Below, one piece after another: positions 17,366-26,483 of a stretch of DNA of 64,000 nucleotides. Position numbers and translations under genes: made by a program. Position 1 is the first letter of the stretch. Each line of letters opens with the position of its first letter. The notes under the pieces were generated by a model. It saw only the letters and a list, made by a program, of their open reading frames with translations. It had not been told where the DNA came from and did no database searches. The stretch is from Pseudomonadota bacterium (lineage in GTDB: Bacteria; Desulfobacterota; Binatia; Binatales; Binataceae): NCBI GenBank assembly GCA_021324885.1, contig JAJPIF010000011.1, positions 186,001-250,000 on the forward strand, written 5' to 3'.

Positions 17366-18157
17366 TTAACTGTCGAAAAAGGCCATGCGGTGCCCCGCGG
17401 TCCAGCCGCCGTCGACCACCAGGGTATGGCCGGTGATGAAACTGGCGTCGTCGCTGCACAGGAACAACGCCGCCCGCGCGATCTCCTCGGGCTGCGCCTG
17501 GCGCTTGATCAGGCTGTGAGTCATCGCCAGCTGTCCCATCTTCACCAGTTGCTCGGGCGCAATACGATTGACGATCTCTTTGGCGATATTGGTCTGAACG
17601 CCGCCTGGACAGATGCAATTGGCGCGGATGTTGTAGTGCGCGTAATCCATCGCGATCGACTTCATCAGATTTATGACACCGGCTTTGGCCGCGCCGTAAT
17701 GAGGCTCGCCGTTATGCCCCTCCAGGCCGGCAATCGATCCGGTCGCCAGAATGACGCCGCCGTGCTTCATCAACTCGGCCAGGGCGTACTTGCAGCCTAA
17801 AAACACGCCCTTGAGATTGATTGACAGCATCCGGTCCCATTCCTCTTCGCTCATGCTGTGGACCTGGGCGGGAAAGAAGATGCCGGCGTTGTTGTAGATG
17901 ATGTCGAGACGGCCGAAGCGCCTGACCGTTTCGGCCACCATCGCTTCGGCGTCGCGCGCCCTGGACACGTCGGCCTTAAAGGCGAAAGCCTGTCCGCCCT
18001 TGGCGCCGATCTCAGCTACGGCACCATTGGCGCCGTCCTGGTCAACGTCGACAACCGCGACTTTGGCGCCTTCCTGCGCGAATAAAATCGCGGTTGCCCG
18101 GCCGATGCCGGAGCCTGCGCCGGTGATCAGCGCAACTTTCCCATCCAGCTTGCCCAT
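17366..18157 (-). CDS. SDR family NAD(P)-dependent oxidoreductase
   Basis: Classical short-chain dehydrogenase of 263 residues. LITGAGSGIGRATA is the TGxxxGxG cofactor motif; NNAGI, the Ser of ATGSIAG, Tyr/Lys of HYGAAKAGV and CPGGVQT make up the catalytic and structural motifs. ATG 18157 is preferred over an upstream in-frame extension that does not fit the family. It lies downstream of the P450 gene on the same strand, so it may oxidise the alcohol made by the P450. Confidence 0.93.
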   Translation of the reverse strand: MGKLDGKVALITGAGSGIGRATAILFAQEGAKVAVVDVDQDGANGAVAEIGAKGGQAFAFKADVSRARDAEAMVAETVRRFGRLDIIYNNAGIFFPAQVHSMSEEEWDRMLSINLKGVFLGCKYALAELMKHGGVILATGSIAGLEGHNGEPHYGAAKAGVINLMKSIAMDYAHYNIRANCICPGGVQTNIAKEIVNRIAPEQLVKMGQLAMTHSLIKRQAQPEEIARAALFLCSDDASFITGHTLVVDGGWTAGHRMAFFDS

Positions 18158-18310
18158 GAGTTCTGCGAGCCTCCCCAAGGAATGACACCGAGCGCCCAAA
18201 CCCGCCTCGGCGTTTCTTGGTTACACGGGATTGATGGTTTCGGTCAATCTTGTTCAACAGGTTTTACCCGTGAGATCTGGAGTAGCGGGAGCGGACGCCT
18301 GGCCCGCCGA

Positions 18311-19522
18311 TTAATCGAGGATGAGGGGGAGGGTGGCGAGGCCGCGGCCGAAAGCATTACCGTTGTATTCAGGCGTCCAGCCGTCGGCGATGCGCACGCG
18401 CGGGAAGCGTTGCAGCACCCGTTGCAATGCCACCCGCGCCTCCACGCGTGCCGGTGCTGCCCCAACGCAGAAATGGATGCCCTCGCCAAAGCCGATGTGA
18501 TCGCTGTTGTCGCGGGTGATATCGAATTCGTCAGGATTGGCGAACTTGCGCGGATCGCGATTGGCCGCTCCAATCACGACGCATACCGGCGTGCGGGCCG
18601 GAATGTGGAGTCCCGCGATTTCCACCTCGCACGTCGTGGCCCGGAACAGCGTATGGATCGGCCCGTCATAGCGCAGCGTCTCTTCGAGCAGCGGTGCGAC
18701 CAGCGCGTGGTCGCGCTTGATCGCTGCGGCCAATTCCGGACGCCGCAGCATCTGGTAGAGCGCGCCGCTGATAAGATCTGCCGTGGTGCCGATTCCACCC
18801 GTGACCAGAACCATTACCATTCCGAACAATTCAAGGTCGTCGATCTTTTCGTGGGCTTCGTGGGCCGCTATCGCCAGGCTGATCAGGTCTTCGCCGCCAC
18901 GCTGTCCCTTGCGCGTCTGCACCAGATGACGGATAAAGTCGGCCCGCGATTCCATGAACCTGGGATCATGAAAATGGAACTCGCCGTCATTGGCGCGGCC
19001 CACGCCCAGAACCCGGATGATTTCATTTTCCGACTTCGGAATACCCAGCAGATGCCCGAAGGCGTAGGTCGGGACTTCGTGAGCGAGAAAACGCACCGCG
19101 TCAATCTCGCGCCGGCCCTGCCAGTGCTCATCGAGGATATCGTCGACCAGCTTCAGAAAAACCGGCGCCATGTTCTCCATCCGGCGCACCGCCAGCGACG
19201 GCGCCGCCACGCGCCGCAATCGCGCATGCACCGGTTCATCCACGAAGGTCATCACCGGGATCTGATTGAACGCGTCGTAAACCTCCGTGCCGGGCAGCAT
19301 CGGATTGACGCTGGAGTAGCACTGATGGTCGCGCAGCACGGCCACGCAATCGTCGTAGCGGGAAACCAGCGCCCATGGTATCTGGCGCTGGACCATGAGG
19401 GGCGGCGATTGCAGCAACGATTCGTAATAGGGGAACGGGTTGGCGCGGACTGCGGGATCGGAGAAGTCAAATTTGTACCTCAGATCGCAAGCGTCGCTCC
19501 GCTCTGAAACCTGTGTGGCCAT
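18311..19522 (-). CDS. Cytochrome P450
   Basis: Soluble bacterial P450 of 403 residues. The K-helix ExxR is present in LLEETLRYDGP, and the heme-binding loop FGEGIHFCVGAAPARVEA has Cys352 as the thiolate ligand. The I-helix reads LVTGGIGTTADL: the threonines are there, but the acidic residue that normally precedes them (GxD/E-T) is Gly. PVMTFVDEPVHARLRRVAAPS is the usual C-helix segment. No ferredoxin or reductase gene is adjacent. It lies between BVMO and SDR genes, suggesting hydroxylation of a ring or terpenoid substrate. Confidence 0.93.
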   Translation of the reverse strand: MATQVSERSDACDLRYKFDFSDPAVRANPFPYYESLLQSPPLMVQRQIPWALVSRYDDCVAVLRDHQCYSSVNPMLPGTEVYDAFNQIPVMTFVDEPVHARLRRVAAPSLAVRRMENMAPVFLKLVDDILDEHWQGRREIDAVRFLAHEVPTYAFGHLLGIPKSENEIIRVLGVGRANDGEFHFHDPRFMESRADFIRHLVQTRKGQRGGEDLISLAIAAHEAHEKIDDLELFGMVMVLVTGGIGTTADLISGALYQMLRRPELAAAIKRDHALVAPLLEETLRYDGPIHTLFRATTCEVEIAGLHIPARTPVCVVIGAANRDPRKFANPDEFDITRDNSDHIGFGEGIHFCVGAAPARVEARVALQRVLQRFPRVRIADGWTPEYNGNAFGRGLATLPLILD

Positions 19523-19626
19523 CCTTCTCCGATCCTCCGATCGCGCTGCGAATGCGCCTGATGTTCAGCCTGATCCGCCCTCTCTTCCCCGGTCAGGGCG
19601 GGAAGAACTTTATCTCGCCCGCGGAC

Positions 19627-19694
19627 GCGGACGAAGTCCGCGGCCCCGAACTGGGAGAGGCCGCCGGGCGATTTGTCTGCAAATCGCCCGGCGG
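19627..19694. repeat. Two hairpins between the BVMO and P450 genes
   Basis: A perfect 15-bp inverted repeat with a TCTG loop occupies 19661-19694 (arm CCGCCGGGCGATTTG). A 7-bp hairpin with a GAA loop lies at 19626-19642 (arm CGCGGAC). Both sit in the 180-bp gap just after the BVMO stop codon. No U-tract follows on the minus strand, so a transcript-stabilising or processing role is as likely as termination. Confidence 0.6.
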
Positions 19695-19702
19695 AGGAGG
19701 GC

Positions 19703-21463
19703 TCACTTCGTGAAGATGAAGTTCTGCTCCATCTTCTCTCTTACTTCTTCCATGTGTGTGCAGTAGCGGTTGAAACCGCCGTTGTAATTGCCGTCCTGCC
19801 GGCGATTGAACTCGCCCTCGAAATTGTAATAGCCGGGCGTGCAGTCTTGATTGCGGCTGGTCTTGCCGCGATGCTTGATCACTTCCTGTACCCACCATTC
19901 CTCGGCTTCAGGAGTGGCGTCGATCGTTTTGTAGCCATGACGGCGGGTGTAGTCGATACACGCCGCGATATGGTCGCCCTGCGCCTGGAGCATGTCGGTC
20001 AGATTGAACTGGAACGACGACTGGTAGCCGCCCATGATGAACAGGTTGGGATATCCATTGGAGTGAATCCCGACCAGCGTGCGCATCCCGTCGCGATACT
20101 TGTCGTTGAGTTCCAGTCCGCCCTTGCCCCTGATCTCATTGTAGATGCCGGTCTTCTGCACTTCGAAGCCGGTGGCGTAAATCAGCAGGTCAACTTCGTA
20201 CTGTTTGCCCTCGAACACCGGCCCCTTCTCGTTGATCTCGGTGATGCCCTTGCCGTGGGTGTCGACCAGATGCACGTTGGGGCGGTTGAAGGTCGGGAGG
20301 TAATCGTTATCGAAACATGGCCGCTTGCACATGAACATGTACCACGGTTTGAGCGATTCCGCCGTGGCCTTGTCCTTGACGATCTCCTCGATGCGGCGAT
20401 GGATCTTCATCATGTATTCGATGTTGGCGTTTTCCTGCCGGCGGATCTTCTCCTCCAGCGGCAGGCCTTCGATTTCCCCGCGCTGATCCTCCATCTTCTT
20501 GGATGCCATCCTATTGGCCAACCGCCGCTTCGCCTGCCATCCCGGCTGCAGACTGCGCGCCCACTCAGGATCGGTCGGCCAGTCGTCGCGGATGTCGATC
20601 GACGAAGGCGTGCGCTGGAACACGTACAACTCCTTGGACGCCGCGCCCAGTCCCGGAATGGCCTGGACCGCGGAGGCGCCGGTGCCGATGATACCGACTA
20701 CCTTGTCCTTCAAGCCCGAGAGGTCGGGCTTGGTGTACTCGTAGTCCCATCGCGAAGTGTGGAAGGAATGGCCTTTGAACTTCTCCATCCCATTGATTTT
20801 GGACAGCTTGGGCTTGGAGAGCGTCCCGTTGGCGCAGATCACGAACTTCGCCTTGAGATGGTCGCCGCGGTCGGTGCCGAGGTTCCACATCTGCTCCTCT
20901 TCGTTCCAGATCGTGGAGGTCACCGTGGTCTGGAAGATGGCCAGTTCGTAAAGGTTGTAGCGTCTGGCGATCAGCTGGCAGTAGGCGAAGATCTCGGGAC
21001 CGCGGGCGTAATGGCGCGAGGGCACGTACCCGGTTTCGTCCAGCAGCGGCAGGTAGTCATAAGCGACCACGTCGCACGCCGCGCCGGGATAGCGGTTCCA
21101 GTACCAGGTGCCGCCGACGTCGGCGCCGCGCTCGACGATGCGGATGCTGTCGACGCCGCATTGCCGCAGGCGCGCCGAAGTCAGCAGCGCGGAGAAGCCG
21201 CCGCCGATGAACAGGCATTCGACAGTGTCATTGATGGGGTCGCGCGGCTTGATTTCGCCGCCGTATGGATCGATTTCGTATTTGGCCAGCTCGCCGCTTA
21301 GATCGGACGTGTATTGGGCGGTGCCTTCGGGCCGGTACTTCAAGCGCAGGTCGCGCTCCTCGGCGAATTTACGCTTGATGGCGTCGTAGTACTCTTGCGG
21401 CCGCTTGGGCTTTGCCAACCAGTCGATTATTGCTGCCTGCGGCCTCTCGTCTGCATCGCTCAT
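19703..21463 (-). CDS. Baeyer-Villiger-type flavin-containing monooxygenase
   Basis: 586 residues. The FAD-binding region [15 protein letters not shown] and [18 protein letters not shown] are typical of cyclohexanone-monooxygenase relatives; [15 protein letters not shown] matches the BVMO fingerprint FxGxxxHxxxW(P/D); [14 protein letters not shown] is the NADPH-binding motif. The protein would insert oxygen into a ketone to give an ester or lactone. It belongs to a minus-strand run with LLM, P450 and SDR genes. Natural substrate unknown; 4-hydroxyacetophenone-type or cyclic ketones are possible. Confidence 0.93.
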   Translation of the reverse strand: MSDADERPQAAIIDWLAKPKRPQEYYDAIKRKFAEERDLRLKYRPEGTAQYTSDLSGELAKYEIDPYGGEIKPRDPINDTVECLFIGGGFSALLTSARLRQCGVDSIRIVERGADVGGTWYWNRYPGAACDVVAYDYLPLLDETGYVPSRHYARGPEIFAYCQLIARRYNLYELAIFQTTVTSTIWNEEEQMWNLGTDRGDHLKAKFVICANGTLSKPKLSKINGMEKFKGHSFHTSRWDYEYTKPDLSGLKDKVVGIIGTGASAVQAIPGLGAASKELYVFQRTPSSIDIRDDWPTDPEWARSLQPGWQAKRRLANRMASKKMEDQRGEIEGLPLEEKIRRQENANIEYMMKIHRRIEEIVKDKATAESLKPWYMFMCKRPCFDNDYLPTFNRPNVHLVDTHGKGITEINEKGPVFEGKQYEVDLLIYATGFEVQKTGIYNEIRGKGGLELNDKYRDGMRTLVGIHSNGYPNLFIMGGYQSSFQFNLTDMLQAQGDHIAACIDYTRRHGYKTIDATPEAEEWWVQEVIKHRGKTSRNQDCTPGYYNFEGEFNRRQDGNYNGGFNRYCTHMEEVREKMEQNFIFTK

Positions 21464-21615
21464 CGTTTTCGACTCCGTACTTTGGTTTCCTTGGCCCCAG
21501 CGGTGGCCAGGTCGCGTGCGCCGCTTAACACCGTTGGGCGAGCCGGCGCCCCACTGAATCGGCTCCAGTATAACGTGGAACGATTGTTTAGCCTATCCAT
21601 CAGCAATTGCGCAAA

Positions 21616-22629
21616 TCACTGGAACTGCGGCATGACCTTGGTGGCGAACAGTTCGATGTGCTCGCGCATCAGCGGCATCGGGCATCCGCCTTCGTTGCCC
21701 ATGAAAAAGAACGTGTCGCAATGGTTGAATTCGATCTGCCTGCGGACGTGCTCGGCCATCTTCTCGGTTGATACCACCCTTAGCTGGCGGCTTTTTTTGA
21801 ATTCCTCGAGGTCGCGCGCGGCGGTATAGGCTGGCGGCGTGTTCCAGGTCTTCATCCATCCGGCATAGGTATTGGCCGAATGCATGCAGTAGGGCGCGAC
21901 CTCATTCCACATCCGCTCCGGATCGTTGGAGCAGAAAACCCACGCGCCGCCCCCGCCGATGATCCGGGCTTTGGCCGGATCCTTGCCCAGCCGGCGCAGC
22001 TCATCGACGTAGATCTGGTAGGTCTGCGGCGTGACGCCGACCAGCCCGTCGCCCATCCGCGCCGCCCGCTTGACGGCGTTGGGCGCATAGCCGCCGACCA
22101 TGATGGGCGGGCGCGGCTGTTGCACCGGCCGCGGCGTCAGGCGGGCGTTTTCGACCTGGAAGAATTTGCCTTTGAAATTGACCGTTTCGCCGTCCCACAG
22201 GCGGCGGATAATCTCCAGCATCTCATCGGCGCGGCGGCTGCGGTCAATCAGCCGCATCCCGTAGCCGCCAAATTCTTCAGGCCGATAGCCCAGTCCGACC
22301 GCCAATTCGTAACGTCCGCCCGAGAGAATATCGAGCACGGCCCCGTCTTCGGCCAGGCGCACCGGATGGTAAAACGGTAACAGCATGATGCTGGTGGACA
22401 GCCGCACGCGCCGGGTGCGGGCCGCGATCGCCGCCAGCAGCATCATCGGCGACGGCGCCCAGTCGTCGTTGGTGAAATGATGCTCGGTCAGAAAAATGTA
22501 GTCGTAACCCAAACCTTCGGCCCAAACCACATGCTCGATGATTTCTTCGTAAAGCCTGGTCGGGTCGCGATAGAACTGCGGCGGATTGCGAAATTCCAGG
22601 TTAATGCCGAAACGAATCTTGCCGGCCAT
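21616..22629 (-). CDS. LLM class flavin-dependent oxidoreductase (337 aa)
   Basis: Luciferase-like barrel: RFGINLEFRNPPQF, VWAEGLGYDYIFLTEHHF, TRRVRLSTSIMLLPFYHPVRLAED, LDILSGGRYELAVGLGYRPEEF and PIMVGGYAPNAVKRAARMGDG are standard for the family. It sits between the BVMO gene and a split-barrel flavin/F420-type gene, all on the minus strand. FMN or F420 may be the cofactor. Substrate unknown. Confidence 0.9.
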   Translation of the reverse strand: MAGKIRFGINLEFRNPPQFYRDPTRLYEEIIEHVVWAEGLGYDYIFLTEHHFTNDDWAPSPMMLLAAIAARTRRVRLSTSIMLLPFYHPVRLAEDGAVLDILSGGRYELAVGLGYRPEEFGGYGMRLIDRSRRADEMLEIIRRLWDGETVNFKGKFFQVENARLTPRPVQQPRPPIMVGGYAPNAVKRAARMGDGLVGVTPQTYQIYVDELRRLGKDPAKARIIGGGGAWVFCSNDPERMWNEVAPYCMHSANTYAGWMKTWNTPPAYTAARDLEEFKKSRQLRVVSTEKMAEHVRRQIEFNHCDTFFFMGNEGGCPMPLMREHIELFATKVMPQFQ

Positions 22630-22716
22630 CCTCGATGCCTCCCACGAAAAGACTGAGCGACATATAACGCGGCCATACTTTTGAGCGCCAGCGCCGGGAT
22701 CAGGTCTGCGCCCCGT

Positions 22717-23232
22717 TCAATAGGTGTCCGGCGCGAGTTTGCCGTGGTCCCAACTCGCCCATTTCTGCGGAATAAAAGAGATCGCGATTCGTTTGTGTGC
22801 CCGCTGCTTGACGAAATCAAGCAGTTGTCTCTCGGGTCGCGCTCCCAGACGCAGACTGCGTGCGGCGCCGTTTTCCCACATCGCAGTCAGGACCTCCACG
22901 ACGCGTTGCGGGTTGTCGTCCAGCTCGCAGACTCCGCGAATCATCAGACCTCTGAGCCGCCGATGCTCAAAGCCGCCCGTTTCTCCATACGGCGAGGCTT
23001 CCAAAATGACCGCTGCCTTCGGATCCCGGCGCAGATTAACTATCTTCTGTGATTTGCCATAGGTCTGAAACAGGATTCGGCCGTTTCGGTATATCCATCC
23101 CATGGATACTATGTGCGGGTATCCGCCCGGACCGTTGGTGGCCAGAAACATGGGCCACATCTCTCTCATCCCCTCATGCAGGAACGCGATTGCTTCCTGT
23201 TCTGTCATCTTAATCGCGTCGCGTTGTTTCAT
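22717..23232 (-). CDS. Pyridoxamine 5'-phosphate oxidase-like split-barrel protein (flavin or F420 binding)
   Basis: 171 residues from ATG 23232. FLHEGMREMWPMFLATNGPGGYPHIVSMGWIY, then FQTYGKSQKIVNLRRDPKAAVILE, match the PNPOx-like/F420-dependent reductase split-barrel fold. The second segment is the usual 'K..NL.RdP.v.v' phosphate-binding loop. It heads a minus-strand series with LLM, BVMO, P450 and SDR genes. It may supply reduced flavin/F420 chemistry or have an independent role. Confidence 0.78.
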   Translation of the reverse strand: MKQRDAIKMTEQEAIAFLHEGMREMWPMFLATNGPGGYPHIVSMGWIYRNGRILFQTYGKSQKIVNLRRDPKAAVILEASPYGETGGFEHRRLRGLMIRGVCELDDNPQRVVEVLTAMWENGAARSLRLGARPERQLLDFVKQRAHKRIAISFIPQKWASWDHGKLAPDTY

Positions 23233-23353
23233 CGCCTGACTCCCCGACGGACCAATGTACGCCTCGCTGTGGGCGACGCCGTTTTTCCAGCTCCGGTTGT
23301 GAGCTCTTTGCCCGCAGGTTATCTTCTCACGCTGTACGGCAACAGCAATCGGT

Positions 23354-24139
23354 ATGCGGCTGATAAGGCGAACGCTTTTATGCCTTGCACTCGCGTTAGT
23401 TATCGCGAACGTGCCTGCGGTTATGGCCACTGATTTCTATGAGCTGCAGATCTATACCGTCGACACCGCGCCTGAGGGTCAGTTGCTTGCTGAATTGCAT
23501 TCCAGTTCGGTGCTGTCGGCGACTGGGAGACAGTCGCGCTCCAATTTTCCGCTTTACCAGATCCACAATACCTTCGAACTCAGTTACGGGCTGCTGCCGT
23601 ACGTCGAAATCGGGCAATACCTGTGCACTGCCCGCCTGAATTCTCCCGGCTACCAGTACGCGGGCGCGCGTACCAAAGTGCATTTTGCGATTCCGCTGAC
23701 CGAATCATGGCCGATTGAACTGGGCGGCAATATCGAGCTCCAGTACATGCGGCGCGCTGCCGTTAGCGATCCGTTAAACCTCGAATTCATGCCGATAATC
23801 CAGGGCACGTTCGGGGGCTTTTTCTTCGCCGCCAATCCGGCGATCGAAAAGCAGTTCAGCGGCCCGGGCACTCACGCAGGTCTCAGTTTCGAACCCGCCG
23901 CGCAGCTCAGCTACCGGCTGCACGGAAGCTGGAGCTGGCTGGAACCCTCGCTGGAGTATTACGGCGAACAGGGTCCGTTCAGCGATTTCTATCCGCTGGC
24001 ACAACAACAGGAGTTCGTCGTGCCTTCCGTCAACCTGTATCTTCATCCCCGGCTTGAATTCAATTTCGGCTTCGGTTTCGGAACGACCCAGGATTGGAAG
24101 GGCCGCTTTATCAAAGGCACGATCGGCTGGCTGTTCTGA
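23354..24139 (+). CDS. Predicted secreted outer-membrane beta-barrel protein
   Basis: No named family recognised. A signal peptide is clear (MRLIRRTLLCLALALVIANVP...VMA). The mature part (about 235 residues) alternates polar and hydrophobic residues in short strands separated by turns, e.g. FELSYGLLPYVEIGQYL and LEPSLEYYGEQGPF, and it ends with the aromatic-rich strand GTIGWLF. This C-terminal Phe is the usual barrel-assembly signal. Such proteins resemble the 'transporter/MetA-pathway' barrels, but I cannot prove membership. Convergent with nth. Confidence 0.65.
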   Translation: MRLIRRTLLCLALALVIANVPAVMATDFYELQIYTVDTAPEGQLLAELHSSSVLSATGRQSRSNFPLYQIHNTFELSYGLLPYVEIGQYLCTARLNSPGYQYAGARTKVHFAIPLTESWPIELGGNIELQYMRRAAVSDPLNLEFMPIIQGTFGGFFFAANPAIEKQFSGPGTHAGLSFEPAAQLSYRLHGSWSWLEPSLEYYGEQGPFSDFYPLAQQQEFVVPSVNLYLHPRLEFNFGFGFGTTQDWKGRFIKGTIGWLF

Positions 24140-24161
24140 TTGCGTGAGCGCTCGTCCGGGG

Positions 24162-24917
24162 TCAGCGCGAGCGCGCGACGCCGATTTTCGGGCATCGCCG
24201 CTCCAACGAGCATCGCGAGCAAAACGGTGACACCGGCTGGCAGATGGTCTGACCGAACGCCACCAGCAGGCCGTTAATCTCGATCCAATGGCGGCGGGGC
24301 AGGACCTTGCGCAGCGCCTGCTCGGTCTGCTCGGGAGTCCTGGTGCGCACCAGGCCCCATCGATTGGAAATCCGATGCACATGGGTGTCGACGCAGATGC
24401 CGGGTTTGCGAAAGGCCTGCGTCACCACCAGGTTGGCGGTCTTGCGCCCCACGCCCTTAAGCGTCAGCAGGTCATCGATTCGATCCGGCACCCGTCCATC
24501 GAAGCGTTCGATCAGGTCGCGGCAGATGCCCCGGATGACGCGGGCCTTGGTGCGATAAAAGCCCACCGGATAAATGGCTTTGGCCAGTTCTTCCGCATCC
24601 ATTGTCAGGACCCGCTGCGGAGTATCGGCAATCGAGAACAGCCGCGCCGCGGCGATGGCCGTAGTCTGGTCCTTGGTGCGCAGGCTCAGGATACATCCAA
24701 TCAGCGTTTTGAACGGATCCCCGTGCTCGGCGGAAATCAGGTTGAGTACCGGCGCGTTCCAATCGGCAGCCTCGCGCCGCAGGATCTTGATCGCGGCTCC
24801 TGCCGCCCGCGCGTTGAATGGGCCCACCGTTTTTGCGCGAGGCGAGTCAGGACGGCGCAATTTGCCTGGCAAGCCAACTCTGCGAGACGCCGCAGCGATT
24901 CCATTGTCCGGTGCCAT
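24162..24917 (-). CDS. nth: Endonuclease III
   Basis: DNA glycosylase/AP lyase for oxidised pyrimidines. The helix-hairpin-helix LLTLKGVGRKTANLVV has the catalytic Lys, and Asp lies in CVDTHVHRI. The [4Fe-4S] cluster ligands follow the standard C-x6-C-x2-C-x5-C spacing in CQPVSPFCSRC...C at the end. Start at ATG 24917 gives 251 residues, with a 40-residue basic N-terminal extension ahead of the catalytic fold; a later start is possible. Divergent from the M20 gene. Confidence 0.95.
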   Translation of the reverse strand: MAPDNGIAAASRRVGLPGKLRRPDSPRAKTVGPFNARAAGAAIKILRREAADWNAPVLNLISAEHGDPFKTLIGCILSLRTKDQTTAIAAARLFSIADTPQRVLTMDAEELAKAIYPVGFYRTKARVIRGICRDLIERFDGRVPDRIDDLLTLKGVGRKTANLVVTQAFRKPGICVDTHVHRISNRWGLVRTRTPEQTEQALRKVLPRRHWIEINGLLVAFGQTICQPVSPFCSRCSLERRCPKIGVARSR

Positions 24918-25067
24918 CGAAAACTCCGGTGATGAGCTTAGCACGACGCTTCGGCGCATACTTTCCGCGCCGAAGTGTCGCTGATGCAGCGCATTGGTTG
25001 CTATTTCCAATTTGTAAGACAGCCCCGGTTCTGGATTACAATTGCGCCAGATGGGACCGGAGGCCGA

Positions 25068-26474
25068 ATGGTGGAAGTGTTGAGCTGGAAAAGATGCGTC
25101 CTGCTCGCCGCGCTTGTCTGCCTTTTGCTCATAGCGGTGCAGGCACGGGCCGAACCTAAAAGTTTTGATTGGGATGCAATTACCGCCGAGGCGACTGACC
25201 TCCTTTCCAACTACATCAAAATCGACACCACCAATCCGCCCGGCAATGAGCTGCCCGCGGCGAAAATGCTCAAGGAGAAATTCCTCACCGACGGCATCCC
25301 CGCCGCGGTATTCGAGCCCGCCCCCGGACGTGGAATCGTGGCGGCGCGTCTGCGCGGTATCGGCAAGCATCGCAAGACGCTGATCCTGCTAAGTCACATG
25401 GATGTAGCGCCAGCCGATCCCAGGGAATGGAAGGTGCCGCCGTTGTCGGGCGAAGTGAAGAACGGCGAAATCTGGGGCCGCGGCGCTTTGCACGGCAAAG
25501 GGCCGGGGGTTATCGATCTGATGGCGATGCTGGCGATCAAGCGCGCCCGCATCCTGCTCGACCGCGACGTCTTGTTTATCGCCACCGGTGACGAGGAACT
25601 CGGCGGCAAATACGGAGCGCAATGGCTGACCACGCATCAGGCCAATCTTTACAGGGACGCGGGCTACGTGCTGGGCGAGGGCGGCGGATTGCGCACCATC
25701 CAGGGCCACCTTTTCTACAGCGTGGCGGTTACGGAAAAAAGCCCGCTGTGGCTGCGGCTGACCGCAACCGGCAGCGCCGGTTATGCCGCGGTGCCGCCGG
25801 CGCAGACGCCGGTCACGCGGTTGGTGACCGCACTGCAAAAACTGATCGAGTACCAGCCGCCGTTGAAAATCCTGCCGCTGGTGCAGGACTATTACCACAG
25901 CCTGGCGGCGCTCGAGAATCAGCCCAGATTGCTCGATTTGCGCCAGGCCCTGGCCGATGCCGATTTCGCCAAACAGTTCGTGGCCGCGCCGGAGAACAAC
26001 GCGATGGTGCGGGATACGATTGCCCCCACGATCCTCAACGCGGGTTACCAAACCAATGTCATTCCTGCCACTGCCGCGGCCGAAATCGACTGCCGCTTGC
26101 TGCCCGGCGAAAACGCCGACGCGTTCATCAAAGCAATACGCGAGCAAATCAGCGATGATAAAATAGCCATCGACACGCTGCTCAGCGTGCCGACCATGAT
26201 TTCGCCCGATCACAGCGAACTGATGAGCGCAATCCTTGCCCTGTCGCGACGCAAGGACAAGGACGCGCCGGTGGTGGCGTCGATGCTGCCTGATTTCAAC
26301 GACAGTCATTACTTCCGCCAGCGCGGTCTGGTGACTTACGGTTTCGTGCCCATCCAGTTGACCGGACAGCAGCAGGCGGCCGAGCGCGACGCCAACGAGA
26401 GGATCGCGGTCAAGACGCTGCGCAACGGGATTGAACGGATGGTGGAGCTGCTGCGAATCATGGGTGGCCAATGA
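25068..26474 (+). CDS. Secreted M20 family metallopeptidase with altered metal-bridging residue
   Basis: 468 residues. The signal peptide MVEVLSWKRCVLLAALVCLL...ARA starts at ATG 25068, which has GGAGG about 5 bases upstream. M20 features: ligand His in LLSHMDVAPAD, catalytic Glu in ATGDEELGGKYG, Glu in LGEGGGLR, and the final His in DFNDSHYFRQRG. The residue that bridges both metals, normally Asp in GRGAxDxKG, is His in GRGALHGKGPG (CAC instead of GAC). The dimerisation domain is present. Probably periplasmic; substrate unknown. Ten bp before the FIST gene. Confidence 0.88.
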   Translation: MVEVLSWKRCVLLAALVCLLLIAVQARAEPKSFDWDAITAEATDLLSNYIKIDTTNPPGNELPAAKMLKEKFLTDGIPAAVFEPAPGRGIVAARLRGIGKHRKTLILLSHMDVAPADPREWKVPPLSGEVKNGEIWGRGALHGKGPGVIDLMAMLAIKRARILLDRDVLFIATGDEELGGKYGAQWLTTHQANLYRDAGYVLGEGGGLRTIQGHLFYSVAVTEKSPLWLRLTATGSAGYAAVPPAQTPVTRLVTALQKLIEYQPPLKILPLVQDYYHSLAALENQPRLLDLRQALADADFAKQFVAAPENNAMVRDTIAPTILNAGYQTNVIPATAAAEIDCRLLPGENADAFIKAIREQISDDKIAIDTLLSVPTMISPDHSELMSAILALSRRKDKDAPVVASMLPDFNDSHYFRQRGLVTYGFVPIQLTGQQQAAERDANERIAVKTLRNGIERMVELLRIMGGQ

Positions 26475-26483
26475 GGTATTACT

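Noticed and set aside
18182-19507. Long open frame of 441 codons on the plus strand
   Set aside because: It mirrors the P450 gene, which has clear heme and ExxR motifs on the other strand.
19673-21301. Long open frame of 542 codons on the plus strand
   Set aside because: It is the antisense shadow of the BVMO gene, which has all fingerprint motifs.
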